Source of the DNA: Pleurotus ostreatus/Saccharomyces cerevisiae fusant
Lineage: Eukaryota > Opisthokonta
DNA: 23,620 nucleotides
Direction of reading: 5' to 3'
Assembly (NCBI GenBank): GCA_024196135.1
Contig: JAMQCK010000423.1
Span: 1 to 23,620, forward strand
Part shown: piece by piece, positions 1-11,115 of the stretch
Numbering within the stretch: the first letter of the stretch is position 1
How the letters are laid out: every line of letters starts with the position of its first letter
Position numbers and translations under genes: made by a program
The notes under the pieces: model-generated
What the model was told of the DNA's origin: nothing
Database searches by the model: none
Seen by the model: the letters and a program-made list of their open reading frames with translations, nothing else

Positions 1-993
1 GTCGCGTCGCCGCCGAGGGGCATCTGGGAGAATTGTGAGTAAGGTCAGAATGGAAGGGAAGGAGCGCCCGATGCTCACCCGCCTAGTCAGCATGCGATAC
101 ATCATGACTCCCAGCGCCCATAGGTCGACGTCGTACGAATACTGCCGTCCCGCATGCATCTCCGGAGACATGTAGAAGGGAGTGCCGCAGACCTCCGTCG
201 TCGTGCAGGGCTTGTACGTCGAGTCGCATGAAGAGCGCGGTTTCGTGTCACTCGGCTGCGCGAGGTCCGGATGCGCAGAGAAGGCGAGGGAGTGCCCGAA
301 GTCGGCGAGGACGATGTGGCCGTCGGGGCGGAAGAGGAGGTTGGCAGGCTTTATGTCGCGGTGGACGATGCTACGCGCGTGCAAGGCTTCGAGCGCAGTG
401 ATCTGGCGAGCGTGTAAGCCTAAGTGTCGAGTGCGAGACAGAGTAAAACGCACAATTTCGGCCGCATATGCCTTGACACGCTCTTCGTCGAAGACTTTGC
501 AGCGCCCAAGCTCTATGGCGAGGTCTCCGCCGGCGAGGTATTCCTATTCAGTTTTCAGCATGAGTTCGATGCACTGAAGCATGGAGACGCACCATCGCCA
601 GATACAAGCTCTCCGTATCATGCCAGCTGGCCAGAAGGCGCACGAAAAGCAGGCGGTCATTTGTGGCGGTGGCGAGATTCTTGAGGATGTGCTGCTCCCG
701 GAGAGCGCTGGAGAGCTCCTTGGGCGACAAGGCGGCCTTCGGGATGATTTTGAGGGCAAGCAGTTGATCGGTCGTCCTGTGGCGCGCAAGGAAGACCTTT
801 CCAGTGCGACCAGTTCCGAGCAGCTTCAGGATGTCGAAGTCGCCTATGACAAGCTGCGTAGCGGCGTCCTTTTTGAGCGGCTCGTCTTGAGACTGAGTCG
901 ACGATATGCTCTGCGGAGGAGTCAGTCCAAAGCTCGCGCCAAGGCTTCAGGACCCATGCATACCTCAAGACTGGCGGACGCTTTCAGGCTCAT
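1..993 (-). CDS. Ser/Thr protein kinase, AGC-like (3' end outside window)
   Basis: Exons read on the minus strand: 993-964, 910-593, 543-454, 402-79, 23-1 (continues off the left edge). Introns of 53, 49, 51 and 55 nt are all phase 0 with GT..AG ends. The 262 visible residues hold a near-complete kinase core. The glycine loop GTGRTGKV lies near residues 42-48 and the ATP lysine in LALK near 64. The catalytic loop HRDIKPANLL is near 160-169, the metal-binding DFG near 180-182, then CGTPFYMSPE and the helix-F segment DLWALGV. All catalytic residues (K, D, N, D) are present, so an active Ser/Thr kinase is expected. The short first exon (MSLKASASLE) gives the start; the next ATGs inside intron 1 run into stops. 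The segment between DFG and SPE is long and rich in Ser/Thr. The lobe after subdomain IX is not visible, so the subfamily (AGC-like by overall look) is uncertain and the substrate unknown. Confidence 0.88.
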
Positions 994-2129
994 GGCGGGA
1001 TAGTTCGTGAGGGGCAACGAGGCGTAAACGAGTGGGCGGGTTAGAGAGCGTGTGGTATATGTACAGAGAGCGACGGAAGTCCCGGGGAAGATGGCGGCGG
1101 GAGACAAGGAGACACGTTTGGCGGGCTTTGGGCGTCCGAGTTGTCACCCGGACAGAGATGACCCGTCCCGATGGCAAGCTTCTCTGCCAGCTTTGCGCAC
1201 TCGGCTTGGGATCTGAGATACATCCCCAACGTCGTCCCGGTCGTACGGATCGACCATCCCGTCCAGATGATGCGGAAGCATCGTAGGAAAGCGCAAAGCA
1301 AGCGCAGAAAAGGAAAGGAATGGGAAAGGTCATCCGGACGAGGTCCCTAAACAGGAACAAACCTATCCGCCCTACGCAGCCAAGGGGTCGCACGGCTGCG
1401 CGGCGGAGCACCACGTAGCTTATCGCTGTGTGCATATTGCGCTAGCAATCCACTCACGAACAGAGTACTGAGTCAGGAGCCGGCCGGAAGTAATTTGGGC
1501 TTCTCGGCATTTGCCCACTTTCGGCTCCGTAGATCACGTGCCGCATGTTCGGCTTTTCCAAAAGACTCAGATGACAGGAGATCCCGAGCGCACAAGAAAT
1601 CGGCGGACTGCATGGTATAAATTGCTTCTTACAGGGCGCCTTCATTGTGCTGGCGGAGATACGGCGCGATCGCCTTTGATCACTGGCATGAGCCACCGCC
1701 GCTTGACAGGCACCTCCACCCTCAGATAGGTCAGAAGTTGTATCTTCCATTGTATATATATATATATATATATCACCTGTGAACATGCTGTTGTACTTCT
1801 CTCCAACACGCTGCTCGTACAAGAGCCTCGCTCGCCGTCATTGTTGAGCTTGATGGATGGTCGTCTCGCGCTGCGCGACAACTTGACATTTGATTGTTTT
1901 CACGAAAATCAGTAGACGTTGAGATGATACATTATATGAAGTATCATTGCAGAGCTCCCAGTGGTGGGAAAGTGCGCATGAGGACGTGATTGGACGTCGA
2001 GAAGGTGAATGCGGGTGATCAAGGCGTAGGGTCCCTTGCCCCACAAACGCATGCCCCCGCCGCTGTATTCTGCTGTATTTATACTAAAGTATAGTGTAAC
2101 TAGAATATTCGCCATATCAAGCGCCTTAT
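994..2129. other. Intergenic region upstream of the kinase and downstream of the NLR gene
   Basis: No convincing coding exon was seen on either strand. Open frames here lack recognisable domains and contain no paired splice signals. The part next to 993 should hold the kinase promoter; a weak CATATA-type element sits around 1055-1061 on the minus strand. A CACGTG palindrome (1535-1540), a (TA) microsatellite (1753-1773) and a short TATACT-AA-AGTATA dyad (2080-2093) are present. The right end should hold the 3' UTR of the NLR gene. Confidence 0.6.
1753..1773. repeat. (TA)10 microsatellite
   Basis: An uninterrupted TA dinucleotide run of 21 nt in non-coding sequence. It is expected to vary in length between strains. 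No function is implied. Confidence 0.95.
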
Positions 2130-5100
2130 TCAGCGCCCATTAATATTGAGGGCTGGCGAATCATTTCCAGCGGTTCCCTCGACACTGCGCATGGCAACAT
2201 GCATTGGGGTGAACTGATAAAGATCGAGGGTATGGGAAGGAAGGAAGGAGGTGAGGGAAGGCCCTATAAAGGTATTGGGAAGCCGGTCGTGGAGCACGCA
2301 GTTGGTTGTAGAGTCGCTAGATCGCGCTGCCGCATGAAAGACACTGAAGCCGCTATCCCCAATGTAAGCCTCGAGATTTGCTCCAGCATTCACGAGGAGA
2401 GCCGCAATATCCAAGTGATTCTCCTGTAAGGCAAGGTAGAGCGGTGTATGACCAGTGTCTGTGAGTGCGTCGATATCCGCGTGCCGCTCGGTGAGTAAGG
2501 AAACGATTACAAGGGACTCGGTGAGCAATACTGCCATGTGAAGAGGCGTCAGACAGCTATCTGCTTGCGCATCCGCATGCGCGCCGTAGCTGAGTAGAAC
2601 GCGAGCCATGCTCTCATACCCATTTGCAGCCGCCAAGTGGAGTGGGGTGAGAGCGCATGGTCCGTGTACAGAGACACCAGCGGGATACTGGTCGAGGAGT
2701 AGATTGGCGGCTACAAGATGGTTATGACCAGCCGCAAAATGGAGAGCAATGGCCCCGGTTTCATTGCGCGCTCCAGCGTCGGCTCCGTGTGCAAGAAGAA
2801 AACGAATAGCGGCCACACTGTCCATCTTGGCGGCTAAGTGCAGCGGAGTATCCTGCTCGTTATTGCGCGCATCGATGGCTGCCCCACGATCTAGAAGCAA
2901 CCGTATGGCAGAGACAGCATTTTTACGCGCGGCATAGTGAAGAGGTGTGCATCCGTCAGCGTCAACGTCGCCCACACTTGCTCCCCGCTCGATCAGCAAG
3001 TCGATGATCTCGCAACAGCTACTGCCGGAAGCCAGGTGTAGCGGCGTGGCACCTTCCGCGTTGCGCGTATTGATGGCAGCATTATGGTCGAGAAGTGTGC
3101 GCACAACTTCAACGCGACCTGTCATGCAATGCGCTGCATGGTGGAGAGGCGTGCAGCTCTCATAGTCCAGATCCTCGGTTGCCGCCCCATGCTCGAGAAG
3201 TACGGCGACGATGGTGTCTAAGCCCATGTAAGCCGCCATGTGCAGCGGCGTCATCCGCTCGTCCCGGGAATGAGAAGCAATGTCGGCGCCCCGCGCAAGG
3301 AGTAGAAGGATGATCTCGAGACCGAGACGCATCACCGCGAGATGCATGACCGTCCAGCCTCGATGATTATATGTGCTCATGTCTGCGCCAAGGTCCAGGA
3401 GCATGTGGATCAGCTTCTTGTCGCTGTTCTCAACTGCGCGACATAAGGAGGTGCCGAGCATGCCCTTCGCTGCTTCCTTGTCGAACACTCGGCGAGCGTA
3501 CGATTTCAGAAAGTCGTAGTGCTCTTGGCCAGCATCGTGCAAATAGTGTGGCCAATGTACGACCATATGATGCTCTTGGAATGAGAGGGCAGCGGAGGTG
3601 TGAGCATTGGCATCGATAAATGCGAGGCAAGTGCAAGCCATCATATGATAAGCGCCTTCCCTCCGTATGTGGAATGGATTGTCTTCTGGCAGGGAGAACA
3701 GATAGTCGGCGACAGAAGCATGGGAAAGGCGGACCTCCTGGCCGTCCACGTAGAGGAAGGTCGAGCCCACGAGCGCCAAAATGTCGTCGATAGATGAAGG
3801 CACTGCCGAGGAGTCGTATGACACACTGCTGCCAGAATATTTGAAAGCCATCAGCTGCATGAAGTCGATCGTTTTCAGCGGGGTGCGAGTGTGAATCAGC
3901 CACTGTAGCAAGCGAAGAGCATCAGCGTGATCCTGAGGGTTGATGGCCTTTAGACTCTGAGAGTACTGCCCGACAAGCGTTTCTGGGAGGTCCCGAAGAC
4001 GGGCCCGCACCTTCTCTGGCATCCCTGCAACACGAGCGAGTTCTCGCACTTGCAGTGTAGTCCAGTGGAGACTACATATGGTGTTGAAGAGATCATTCAA
4101 CTCGTCAGGGCGTTGGGGCTTACCTACTGGCTGCAGCATTGTGCAGTCTGTAACGAACCTCCTCTCTGAGACTCGAGTCGATGCGAGAGAGTGCGCCATC
4201 GTTGCACAGGGCCTTGTCGACCACTTCCTTGACATCACCTTCTAAGAGTTCGTCGCGCATGATTATGTGTTCGCTGCACAATTCGCTAAGGTCATTGTGG
4301 TTGTTCCCGCGGGACGAGATAAGCAGAGTGACGTTCTCGTATTCGCGTAGTTGTCTGACGCAGGCGATAATCTTGTCCATCTCCTGAGCTTCGTCCAACG
4401 CGTCGAGGACGATGAAGATGTGCGTAGACGTTCCACGGATGATTATACTGAAGCATTTGCGCAATTCTTCGATGGGCGGTTCACGAGAACCATCCTCGTT
4501 CTGACTGTACAGACTCAGCAACGCTGGATGATAGTCGTCCTGGAGGCGGCCAATCTGGCAGAGCATAGATGCAAGGAATTCGCGTAGATTTCTGGCCTGC
4601 GACTTGTTCGTCGCGTCGAGGAAATGAGCTACAACCAACGAAGGATCATTGGAGGCCGCGCAAAACGTGCGGAGCTCGTGTACAGCGAATGCCCTGTTTG
4701 CCTCCAACATCAGTTGTTGATAGGATAAAACGGCCAGAGTACGTACATAGTGGTGCTCTTTCCGCAGCCAACTGGAAAGACGTCAGTCTCAGCAGGTCCA
4801 GAGGACACCGAACCTCACCTTTGCCATTTAGCCAGACAGTACGGATGTTCTTTGCCTTCACGTCATTGAATATCGGCTGACCGAAGAACCATGACCCTGT
4901 GGATGCAACGCGATCTTCGAGGAGATGGTTTATTCTGGCTGAATACTCGGGGTACTTGAGCCATTCACGCAGTTCTTTGGCGTAGTATCTCCCTGCAGTC
5001 CCAAGTCAATATCGTACCTTACAGATAAAGACATGGTATGATTTACTATGGCGAGTTTTTGTGTCAGTTTCAAGGTAATCGAGAGTGCGCTGCATATTGT

Positions 5101-6679
5101 CAATGACGCTTTTTATGCTATTGACCCCTGCAGTCGTCGCGTTGGCGCTGACGAGAATCAAATCTGCCCGAGACGTCAAGTAAACAGTCTTCCACAAGCA
5201 ACGTGTAGTACTCACCGATGTTCCGCTTGATGTCCATAAAGGCCGTGTCGAATCTTCCTTGGAAATCCTGAGTCAACCCTGTAGGATGATTAGCACACCT
5301 GGATATCAGTACTCAAGGCTACGCACAGTCGCCGCTATCAGAGAGTACAGTCAACGTTCGTTGAGCTATCACAAGTGTCGCGCTGGATACCGCGTGTCGG
5401 TGGGACGACGCCGCGCGGCCAAGGTCGTCCATGGCCGCCGACACTTTGTCTGACTGCGTCAATGCACGCAGCCAATGTTCTAGGGACGGGTTAGCTTGTT
5501 ATTCGAAAGATCGACGCATGACGCACGTATTCTCCCCTGCTTCTGGACCTTCGTGATGACAGCGAGAACAACTAGTATCTGAGCCAGGAGCCCTATGGAG
5601 GCATCACGAAGAGCTTGCCCCATCTTGAGCTCTGCCACGTCTTGTATAATTCGAAGGTGCTGCATCATAATCTCGAAAGCAGTGCTAGCCGCCTCAAAAC
5701 CTGCATGAACACATTCTGCCGCCTTCGCATACGTGTCAGCAGTTCAATTTGGAGTTGAGAACGCATGATGGTGAGCTTACATTGACGAGCGCTCCAATCG
5801 CGGCAAAAATCGCTTTAGCGGGGGGGAAAGTCTAAGATTGCGAGGTCAGAGCGCATCACCGTGAAAGCCAACAAAGACATAACGCACCAGCCCAACGCCT
5901 TCTCCGATTACGACGGACAATTTTCCCACTATAGAAGCAAGGGGTCGAACGCGGCGAAGCAGCTCCACGTTTCCGCGCGCTCGAAATTGTGTAAAGTTTT
6001 CCTCGTGTTGTCGGACATAGTCGAGGGTCGACTGCACAGAGGCGAACCGATTGGAATCCAGGACGAGCGTTTCACCGGTAAGAGTGTTGTACTTCTCTAT
6101 CGCCCCTGTCCAAAGATTCACCAGGGTATCCGCGATTTCTGATCTCTGCATCGGAACAGAGTGGACTTCTACGGCAGCGGCTTCCGAGCGCAATGCAGAC
6201 ACGAACGCGGGAGACGGAGACGGGGGCGTCGTCGTGGCAGGCGGAGGAGGAGGGCGGTCCGCGAACGTGGTAGGCAAAGGAGGCGATTCTGAGATTGTGA
6301 GAGACGGAGGTGACGACGCGGCCCCGGCATGCGCAGGAGGTGACGAAGCGACCGCAGCAGACGGAAGAGGCGGGAACGTGGCCGCGGCCATGACAGGTTG
6401 GACTGGCGCGTTTGGCTGAGGACCTTCATAAGCCCTCGACAATGGCATGAGCGAGGCTGCCTTAGTGGCGTGTGAGATCAGGGCCCCGACACCGGTGTGC
6501 GTTGCCGCTGGCGAGAGAGCAGGTCGCGCGGCTGCCGTAGATTCTGTGTCCGCTGCGGGCGTCGGGGGCCCGAACGCGGGAACAGGCGTGGACGAACGGG
6601 AACTAAGAAACCTGAAAAACTTGTGGCGACGGCGAGTCGGCTGCTGACTCGCCCCCGGAGCTGTATTGTTGAATGACAT
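2130..6679 (-). CDS. NLR-like STAND protein: Goodbye-like domain, NACHT NTPase, ankyrin repeats
   Basis: Ten exons on the minus strand: 6679-5888, 5831-5781, 5722-5527, 5479-5327, 5278-5216, 5163-5047, 4992-4819, 4771-4747, 4693-4124, 4071-2130. Nine introns of 47-58 nt keep one frame throughout (4083 nt, 1360 residues). Residues 1-175 are Pro/Ser/Ala-rich and probably disordered. About 181-350 matches the helical Goodbye-type N-terminus of fungal STAND proteins (IADTLVNLWTGAIEKY; later PPAKAIFAAIGALV). Walker A is VGCGKSTTM (516-524), Walker B IFIVLDALDE (about 616-625), followed by a VTLLISSR sensor-like strand. Eleven to twelve ankyrin repeats (TPLHLAA type) cover about 920-1297, then a short unrecognised tail. 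By family knowledge, ankyrins sense a ligand, NACHT switches by nucleotide and oligomerises, and the N-terminus signals in non-self recognition or regulated cell death. The ligand and output are unknown. The P-loop lies on a 25-nt microexon. The start is the first in-frame ATG. Confidence 0.9.
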
Positions 6680-7898
6680 GACGCGCAGGCTGTAGTCGTC
6701 TGAAGTTCAGCGATGTCGTGGAGGAGAGAGGCAAGACCGGCTGGGCGGTACTATGTAGCGTCTGCCTCAACGCCTCCGCGTGGCCTCATACAGTAGCATC
6801 TGCTGTATATGGACTTCCGATAAGCTCAAAAAACCTTGGATAGGACATTGTCGCACCGCCTAATCAATCCTAAGAGAGCACAAGGCTTATGCTCCAAGGG
6901 CCCTGGGCCACAGCGCGCCTGTCATTGCTGTGTACTAGGGCGGGATATCCCTTCCATGCGCCATGTTATATCACATCGATGCCGGAAATTATACAGAGAA
7001 GACTATGCGCGGCGCCTGGCATTGCACACGACCACGCGATATGAAGGCTTCCGCGTGTTGGGCGACCGAGTAATTTCGGCCTGTTGCTGTACGCGGATGC
7101 GATGAATGAACGCGGCGACGCTAATAGCACTTCCACGTGTTCCTCCTTGAAGCAAAGTCAAGTTTCGGAAGGAAGCAGGAGGCGACATACCCTGGAACAG
7201 CTCCACTCATTTGATGAACGCGAGGCGAGTGAATCAAGGCGATGGTCGTTCTCTACGGCGGAAGTAACTCAGGAGGCAGGGCCTGCGAGTTCAGCTTGTC
7301 TTTGGACGTGTCTGGCTCCCGCCGCGGACGGTCTTCTATCCGGCGCCTATCTACTTCGCGCCCACTGTCATCTGCGAGGACTTCACCGCCATTCGGCACC
7401 TACAGCTTCGTTAGAAGAGCGGCTGAGCAATGCTATGGCCAGTACCTTACTTGAGGTGCGAGCGGAGCCTGACTAGAGGTTGATGAAATTCAAGTCTCGT
7501 CGGTGGATGCCTCGGCAGGAATCGGACGTCAAGATGGGGAAGCTACATTGAGTTACAATTCGGAGCCCTGTGGCGGGCCAGCGTAAGGGGCTGAGCAAGG
7601 GTCAGTCGACAATGCTACGACGCTGTTCCATCCCAAAAATTCGCGCAAGGACCGCAATATTTGTTAGCGCACAGCCCTCTCCAGCGCACAGCAGGCGCCT
7701 TGCGCACCTGCAGCAAGTTGAAGATTCTCGGTCACACTGAGCCCACGGTTGAGTCTTTCGGACGAAGGGTGTTGCGTTCGCAGCAGGGTTGTCTTAATTG
7801 CGACAAATTGAATAACAAAAGTCATATACTCAGGAACGTGCTATCTACGCAAGATATTGAGCGTATGCGGTGCAGTGAGGGCGAACAACCGCGTACCA
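6680..7898. other. Intergenic region between the NLR and BTB genes
   Basis: About 1.2 kb without a supportable gene on either strand. Short open frames (for example on the plus strand around 7084-7476) show no recognisable domain and have no splice partners. The left side should hold the promoter and 5' UTR of the NLR gene, and the right side the 3' UTR of the BTB gene. No TATA box, tRNA or transposon end was recognised. Confidence 0.6.
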
Positions 7899-8977
7899 TC
7901 ATGGTGTACTATCGTACGCTTCGACACGCCGGATCTCGTCCCAGTCCTTGCCCAAGTCGAAGATGGCAGGTAGTTGTTCCCAAGTCTTCTGTCTTCCGGT
8001 GCGAAAGACGGCTCGGGTGTGGTCTAGGCAAGTCTCGCATATAGGTTCTGAGAGCTCGTATGGGAACTTGTCAGAGACGAAGAAGAACGAGCTATGTGGA
8101 GACGTTTGAAACAGATGCATAAAAAACTGTCCAATGACAGTAACACACTGCTTGGAGCGTGTACAGCCGTCGGGTGAATCGAAGGAGCAGGTAAACGGGA
8201 ACATGTTGTCATTCCTCGCGGAGAGCAATCTCAGCTTTCCAAGGAAGACAACCGATTTGTCGCGGTCCGAGATAGGCGCGTCGTTCACAAGCTCATGGAG
8301 TCTTGTAAGTACCACGAAAGCGAAGGGTAGTAGCGTTAAGGCATTCGTGGACCGTGCGAGGTTGATCATGGCGAGGGCATTGTCCATGGACAGTAGCCGC
8401 CGCTCTACGGGGATGTACGTGTCGCCTGACTGGAAGTCCTTAGAGAATATGGCGATAACCTTGCGTCGGAAGGCGACGATGCGGTACTTGGTCGATAGGC
8501 GGAGGATACTGGATGAGCGCATGAAATGCGCATCCAATCGCTGCGACGCCAGTTCGTCGAAGCTATCGAAGCATTAGCAGCGTCAAAACAGCCTACGAGT
8601 TCATGCACATACTGAAGGGGGTCGTAGATAGCATCGAGGAGATGGACCCAGTCCACGCTAAGGTCCCCTTCCAGGCGAACAGCAGGACAGCCGTCTATTC
8701 GCTCATCAACCAACGGTTGCGGAATTGAGAAAAGGTCCTTGAAGACTTCAGAAAGCTTTTCCAGCGTCTGGGTCGTGAGTCTATTGAGTGAGGATAGGAA
8801 TGGGCTTGGCGAACAACGTACCGTCTGGTGTACGCGGAAAAGCATGTCCTGAACATGGAGAACGATCGATCCATCGCGATACCAGTGCTCTGCATGACGC
8901 GTGGCAGCAGATGCAGGCTGAGGATCTTCTGTCCTTTGGCGCTTAGGGGTGCGGACGGAAGGTTCCTCCGTAGACAT
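7899..8977 (-). CDS. BTB/POZ domain protein
   Basis: Three exons on the minus strand: 8977-8822, 8767-8613, 8562-7899 (975 nt, 324 residues). Introns: 8768-8821 (GTACGT..CCAG, phase 0) and 8563-8612 (GTATGT..ATAG, phase 2). The N-terminus reads MSTEEPSVRTPKRQRTED, then the BTB core: DGSIVLHVQDMLFRVHQ, then SEVFKDLFSIPQP, then CPAVRLEGDLSVDWVHLLDAIY. A helical segment (FDELASQRLDAHFMRSSSIL) and a C-terminal CETC..GRQKTWEQLPAIFDL block follow, as in the large basidiomycete BTB family. Splicing out 8768-8821 restores the usual VH-x10-VF spacing. BTB domains dimerise and often serve as Cul3 adaptors or transcription partners; no second functional domain is visible, so the role is unknown. KRQR near the N-terminus could be a nuclear signal. 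It is divergently transcribed from the acyltransferase gene, 191 bp away. Confidence 0.88.
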
Positions 8978-9168
8978 CGAAGAGGCCGTTTTGCGATGAA
9001 GGAAGGAGGCAAGCTTGCTGAGCGGATGGCGGGCCGGCGCCGCGTCGGCCCGCCGAACTGACGAGGCGGGGCGGGCGCTTGTTGACTTCAACGTTCTCCA
9101 ACACACCCAGCACGAAAGCCTTTCCTATCCATGCTCCGTTCGCCTTCGTAGCAGTAATAATCTGAACT
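8978..9168. promoter_or_regulatory. Shared bidirectional promoter region (BTB / acyltransferase)
   Basis: The two start codons point away from each other and are separated by 191 bp, so both promoters and 5' UTRs must fit here or overlap. No TATA box is seen. A GC-rich stretch (9060-9076, GGCGGGGCGGGCG-like) and a 9-bp perfect inverted repeat (9028-9054) lie near its centre. Co-regulation is inference. Confidence 0.6.
9028..9054. repeat. Perfect 9-bp inverted repeat with 9-nt spacer
   Basis: The left arm GGCGGGCCG (9028-9036) is exactly complementary to the right arm CGGCCCGCC (9046-9054), around GCGCCGCGT. It could bind a dimeric regulator or form a stem in the acyltransferase leader RNA. 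Which of these, if any, cannot be told from the sequence. Confidence 0.8.
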
Positions 9169-11115
9169 ATGTCGACTGGAACACCAGCGACGTGGTCGTA
9201 CATCCTCATAAGGTCTGTCGTCGGCCCTCTCGCAGCACATACCAAACAAGCTGACGACGACAGGCTGCTCTTCAAGTTCGTCCTGAAGATATTCTACGGC
9301 ACAATTGTCATCGAGAATGCGGACTTGATACCGGAAGATGGGCATCCATGGTGCGTTCGCTTGTAACTCCTGCTTCGCGCCGTATTGACGCGCCTCCAGC
9401 ATCGTCACCGCCAACCACTCGAACTCACTCACGGATGCTCTGTATGAATTGCTCTCTCCTTCGAAAATACGCAATTAAACTTTACTCCCAGGCTTATGGT
9501 CACGTCAGTCCCGCGCAAGGCTCGTCTTCCTTTGCCCCACACGCGCCACCTCATCCTCATGATGCATCCAGCGGCGGAAGATGCTCCGCCTCACAGCCAA
9601 GGCCACGCAGTTCGGTCGCGGTACCTTCACCAGTTGGCTCATCGAGTCGGCTGGGACAGTGCCTCTCAAGCGCGCTAAGGACTACCCGGACGGCAAGGTC
9701 GACAACTCGGAGGTCATGCTCAAGTTGATGGAGGCGCTTGAGGCGGGGGACGCCGTCTGCCTCTTCCCGGAGGGGATGAGTCGGTACCACCCGTCGATCG
9801 CGCCTATGAAGACCGGAGGTGCGTCGTGTCTTGCTGGGTGAGATCTTGATCTAATGCGTCGCAGTCGCTCGCCTCGTCTCGGACGTACTGTCGCGCAATC
9901 GCGATGATCCCGACTTCAAGATATCCATCCTCCCTTGCTCGGTAACTTACATGTACGTCCTACTTGATCTCTTCACTCGCTGTGCTGACCAGCTTCAGGC
10001 ATCGGCAGCACTTCCGCTCGGACGTCCTAGTCAGCTTCCACGAGCCCATGACGTTCCGGCCGAATGTAACTAGCTTACCATCGCTCTCTGATCCACCGCC
10101 TGATTCCATGCACAGGAGAACCCTGAGCTGCTTGCGCCTGTGGACTTCACCAACATACGGGAGCTTACCGCCAAGCTGCACAACACCATTAGCTCGGGCA
10201 CCCTGGATGCACCGTCGTGGGATATGGCACGAACTGCGAAGCTCGCCGCACGCATCTACGCACCGCTTGGCACGCAGATGAGTCTCGGCGAGTACGTCCG
10301 CGTCACGCAGCGGTTCCTGGACGCGTTCAAGTCGAAGGAAGTCATGGCCGACGAGCTCGACGACTTGCAACAAGAACTAAAGGTGAGACCTCTCATCCTA
10401 CACTCACTCATTCGAACTCATCTCCTCCCCGCAGCGCTACCAGGACCAGCTCGTCCAATGGGGCATCAAGGACGACCGCGTCCGCCGCCCTCTCCCGCGC
10501 CACACCATCCTCTACCGCATGTCCATCCGCCTCCCCTGGGCGCTCTTCCTCTTCCTCCTCTGCCTCCCCGGCCTCACGCTCTGGCTCCCCGTCTTCCTCG
10601 CCACCTTCGTCGCCGTGCACAACTTCAAGAAGACGGGTCCCATTTTCGACACCTGGGACGAGATCGCGCAGTACAAGCTCGTCTACGGCCTCTTCTCCGG
10701 CCTCGGCGTGTGGGCGCTCGCGGTGCTGCTCACGCTGCCGTGCGCGGCGCTCACCTTCGTCGCGGTGCCCGTGGTGATGTGGATGGGGCTGCGGTGGTTC
10801 GAGGACGCGGTGGCGTCGTTTAGGGCGTTCACGGCGCTGCTGAGGTTGTTGAAGGTCGGGAAGCCGACGCTGCAGGCAATGCGGGAGCGGCGGGCGGGGC
10901 TGCACGAGCGGATCATGCGGCTGGCGAAGGAGATCGACTTGCCCGAGGATCCCGAGGAACACTTCAGGAGCGCGGGCGGGAGGGAGAAGGGGCGCATCAT
11001 GGGTAAATGGGACGCGAAGGCGAGGTACTTCTCGCTGAAGCGCAGGAGGAAAAGAGATTGGAATGAGACGCTCCGGCTGTATGATAAGGTGGACTATCCT
11101 GCAGAGGACTACTAG
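9169..11115 (+). CDS. PlsC-type glycerolipid acyltransferase (Gpt2/Sct1-like GPAT/DHAPAT)
   Basis: Nine exons: 9169-9212, 9264-9350, 9400-9441, 9492-9519, 9572-9818, 9865-9952, 9999-10065, 10116-10382, 10435-11115 (1551 nt, 516 residues). Introns are 46-52 nt; intron 4 (9520-9571) would be GC-AG. The acyltransferase core is complete. The catalytic block NHSNSLTD has H50 and D56. The GTVPLKR block (about 95-101) and FPEGMSRYHP (132 on) bind phosphate and substrate. SVTYMHRQHFRSDVLVSF follows. Two hydrophobic stretches (about 323-351 and 375-408) should anchor it in the ER or lipid-droplet membrane. The C-terminus is basic. By family, it acylates glycerol-3-phosphate or dihydroxyacetone phosphate, the first step of phosphatidate and triacylglycerol synthesis. 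Substrate choice is inferred. The start at 9169 gives a short leader before RLLFKFVLKIFYGTIVIEN, as usual for this family. It is housekeeping-like compared with its neighbours. Confidence 0.88.

Noticed and set aside
965..1435. Minus-strand open frame of 156 codons upstream of the kinase
   Set aside because: Low-complexity, no domain, and the kinase frame is explained by a start at 993 plus a 53-nt intron.
4120..4238. Possibility that the NACHT part and the ankyrin part are two separate genes
   Set aside because: A 52-nt phase-2 intron (4072-4123, GTAAGC..TGTAG) joins them in frame and reproduces the usual sequence after NACHT.
4993..5046. A 30-nt intron using the GTAAGG donor at the same acceptor
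   Set aside because: Too short for the spliceosome; the upstream GTAAAT donor gives a 54-nt intron in the same phase.
7307..7414. Plus-strand stretch encoding VWLPPRTVFYPAPIYF-like peptide, possibly a gene relic
   Set aside because: Only 35 codons, no start, no splice partners and no family match that I can name.
9088..9474. Minus-strand open frame of 128 codons with a plausible-looking sequence
   Set aside because: It lies opposite acyltransferase exons 1-3, whose plus-strand reading gives the family motifs (IFYGTIVIEN, NHSNSLTD) with proper introns.
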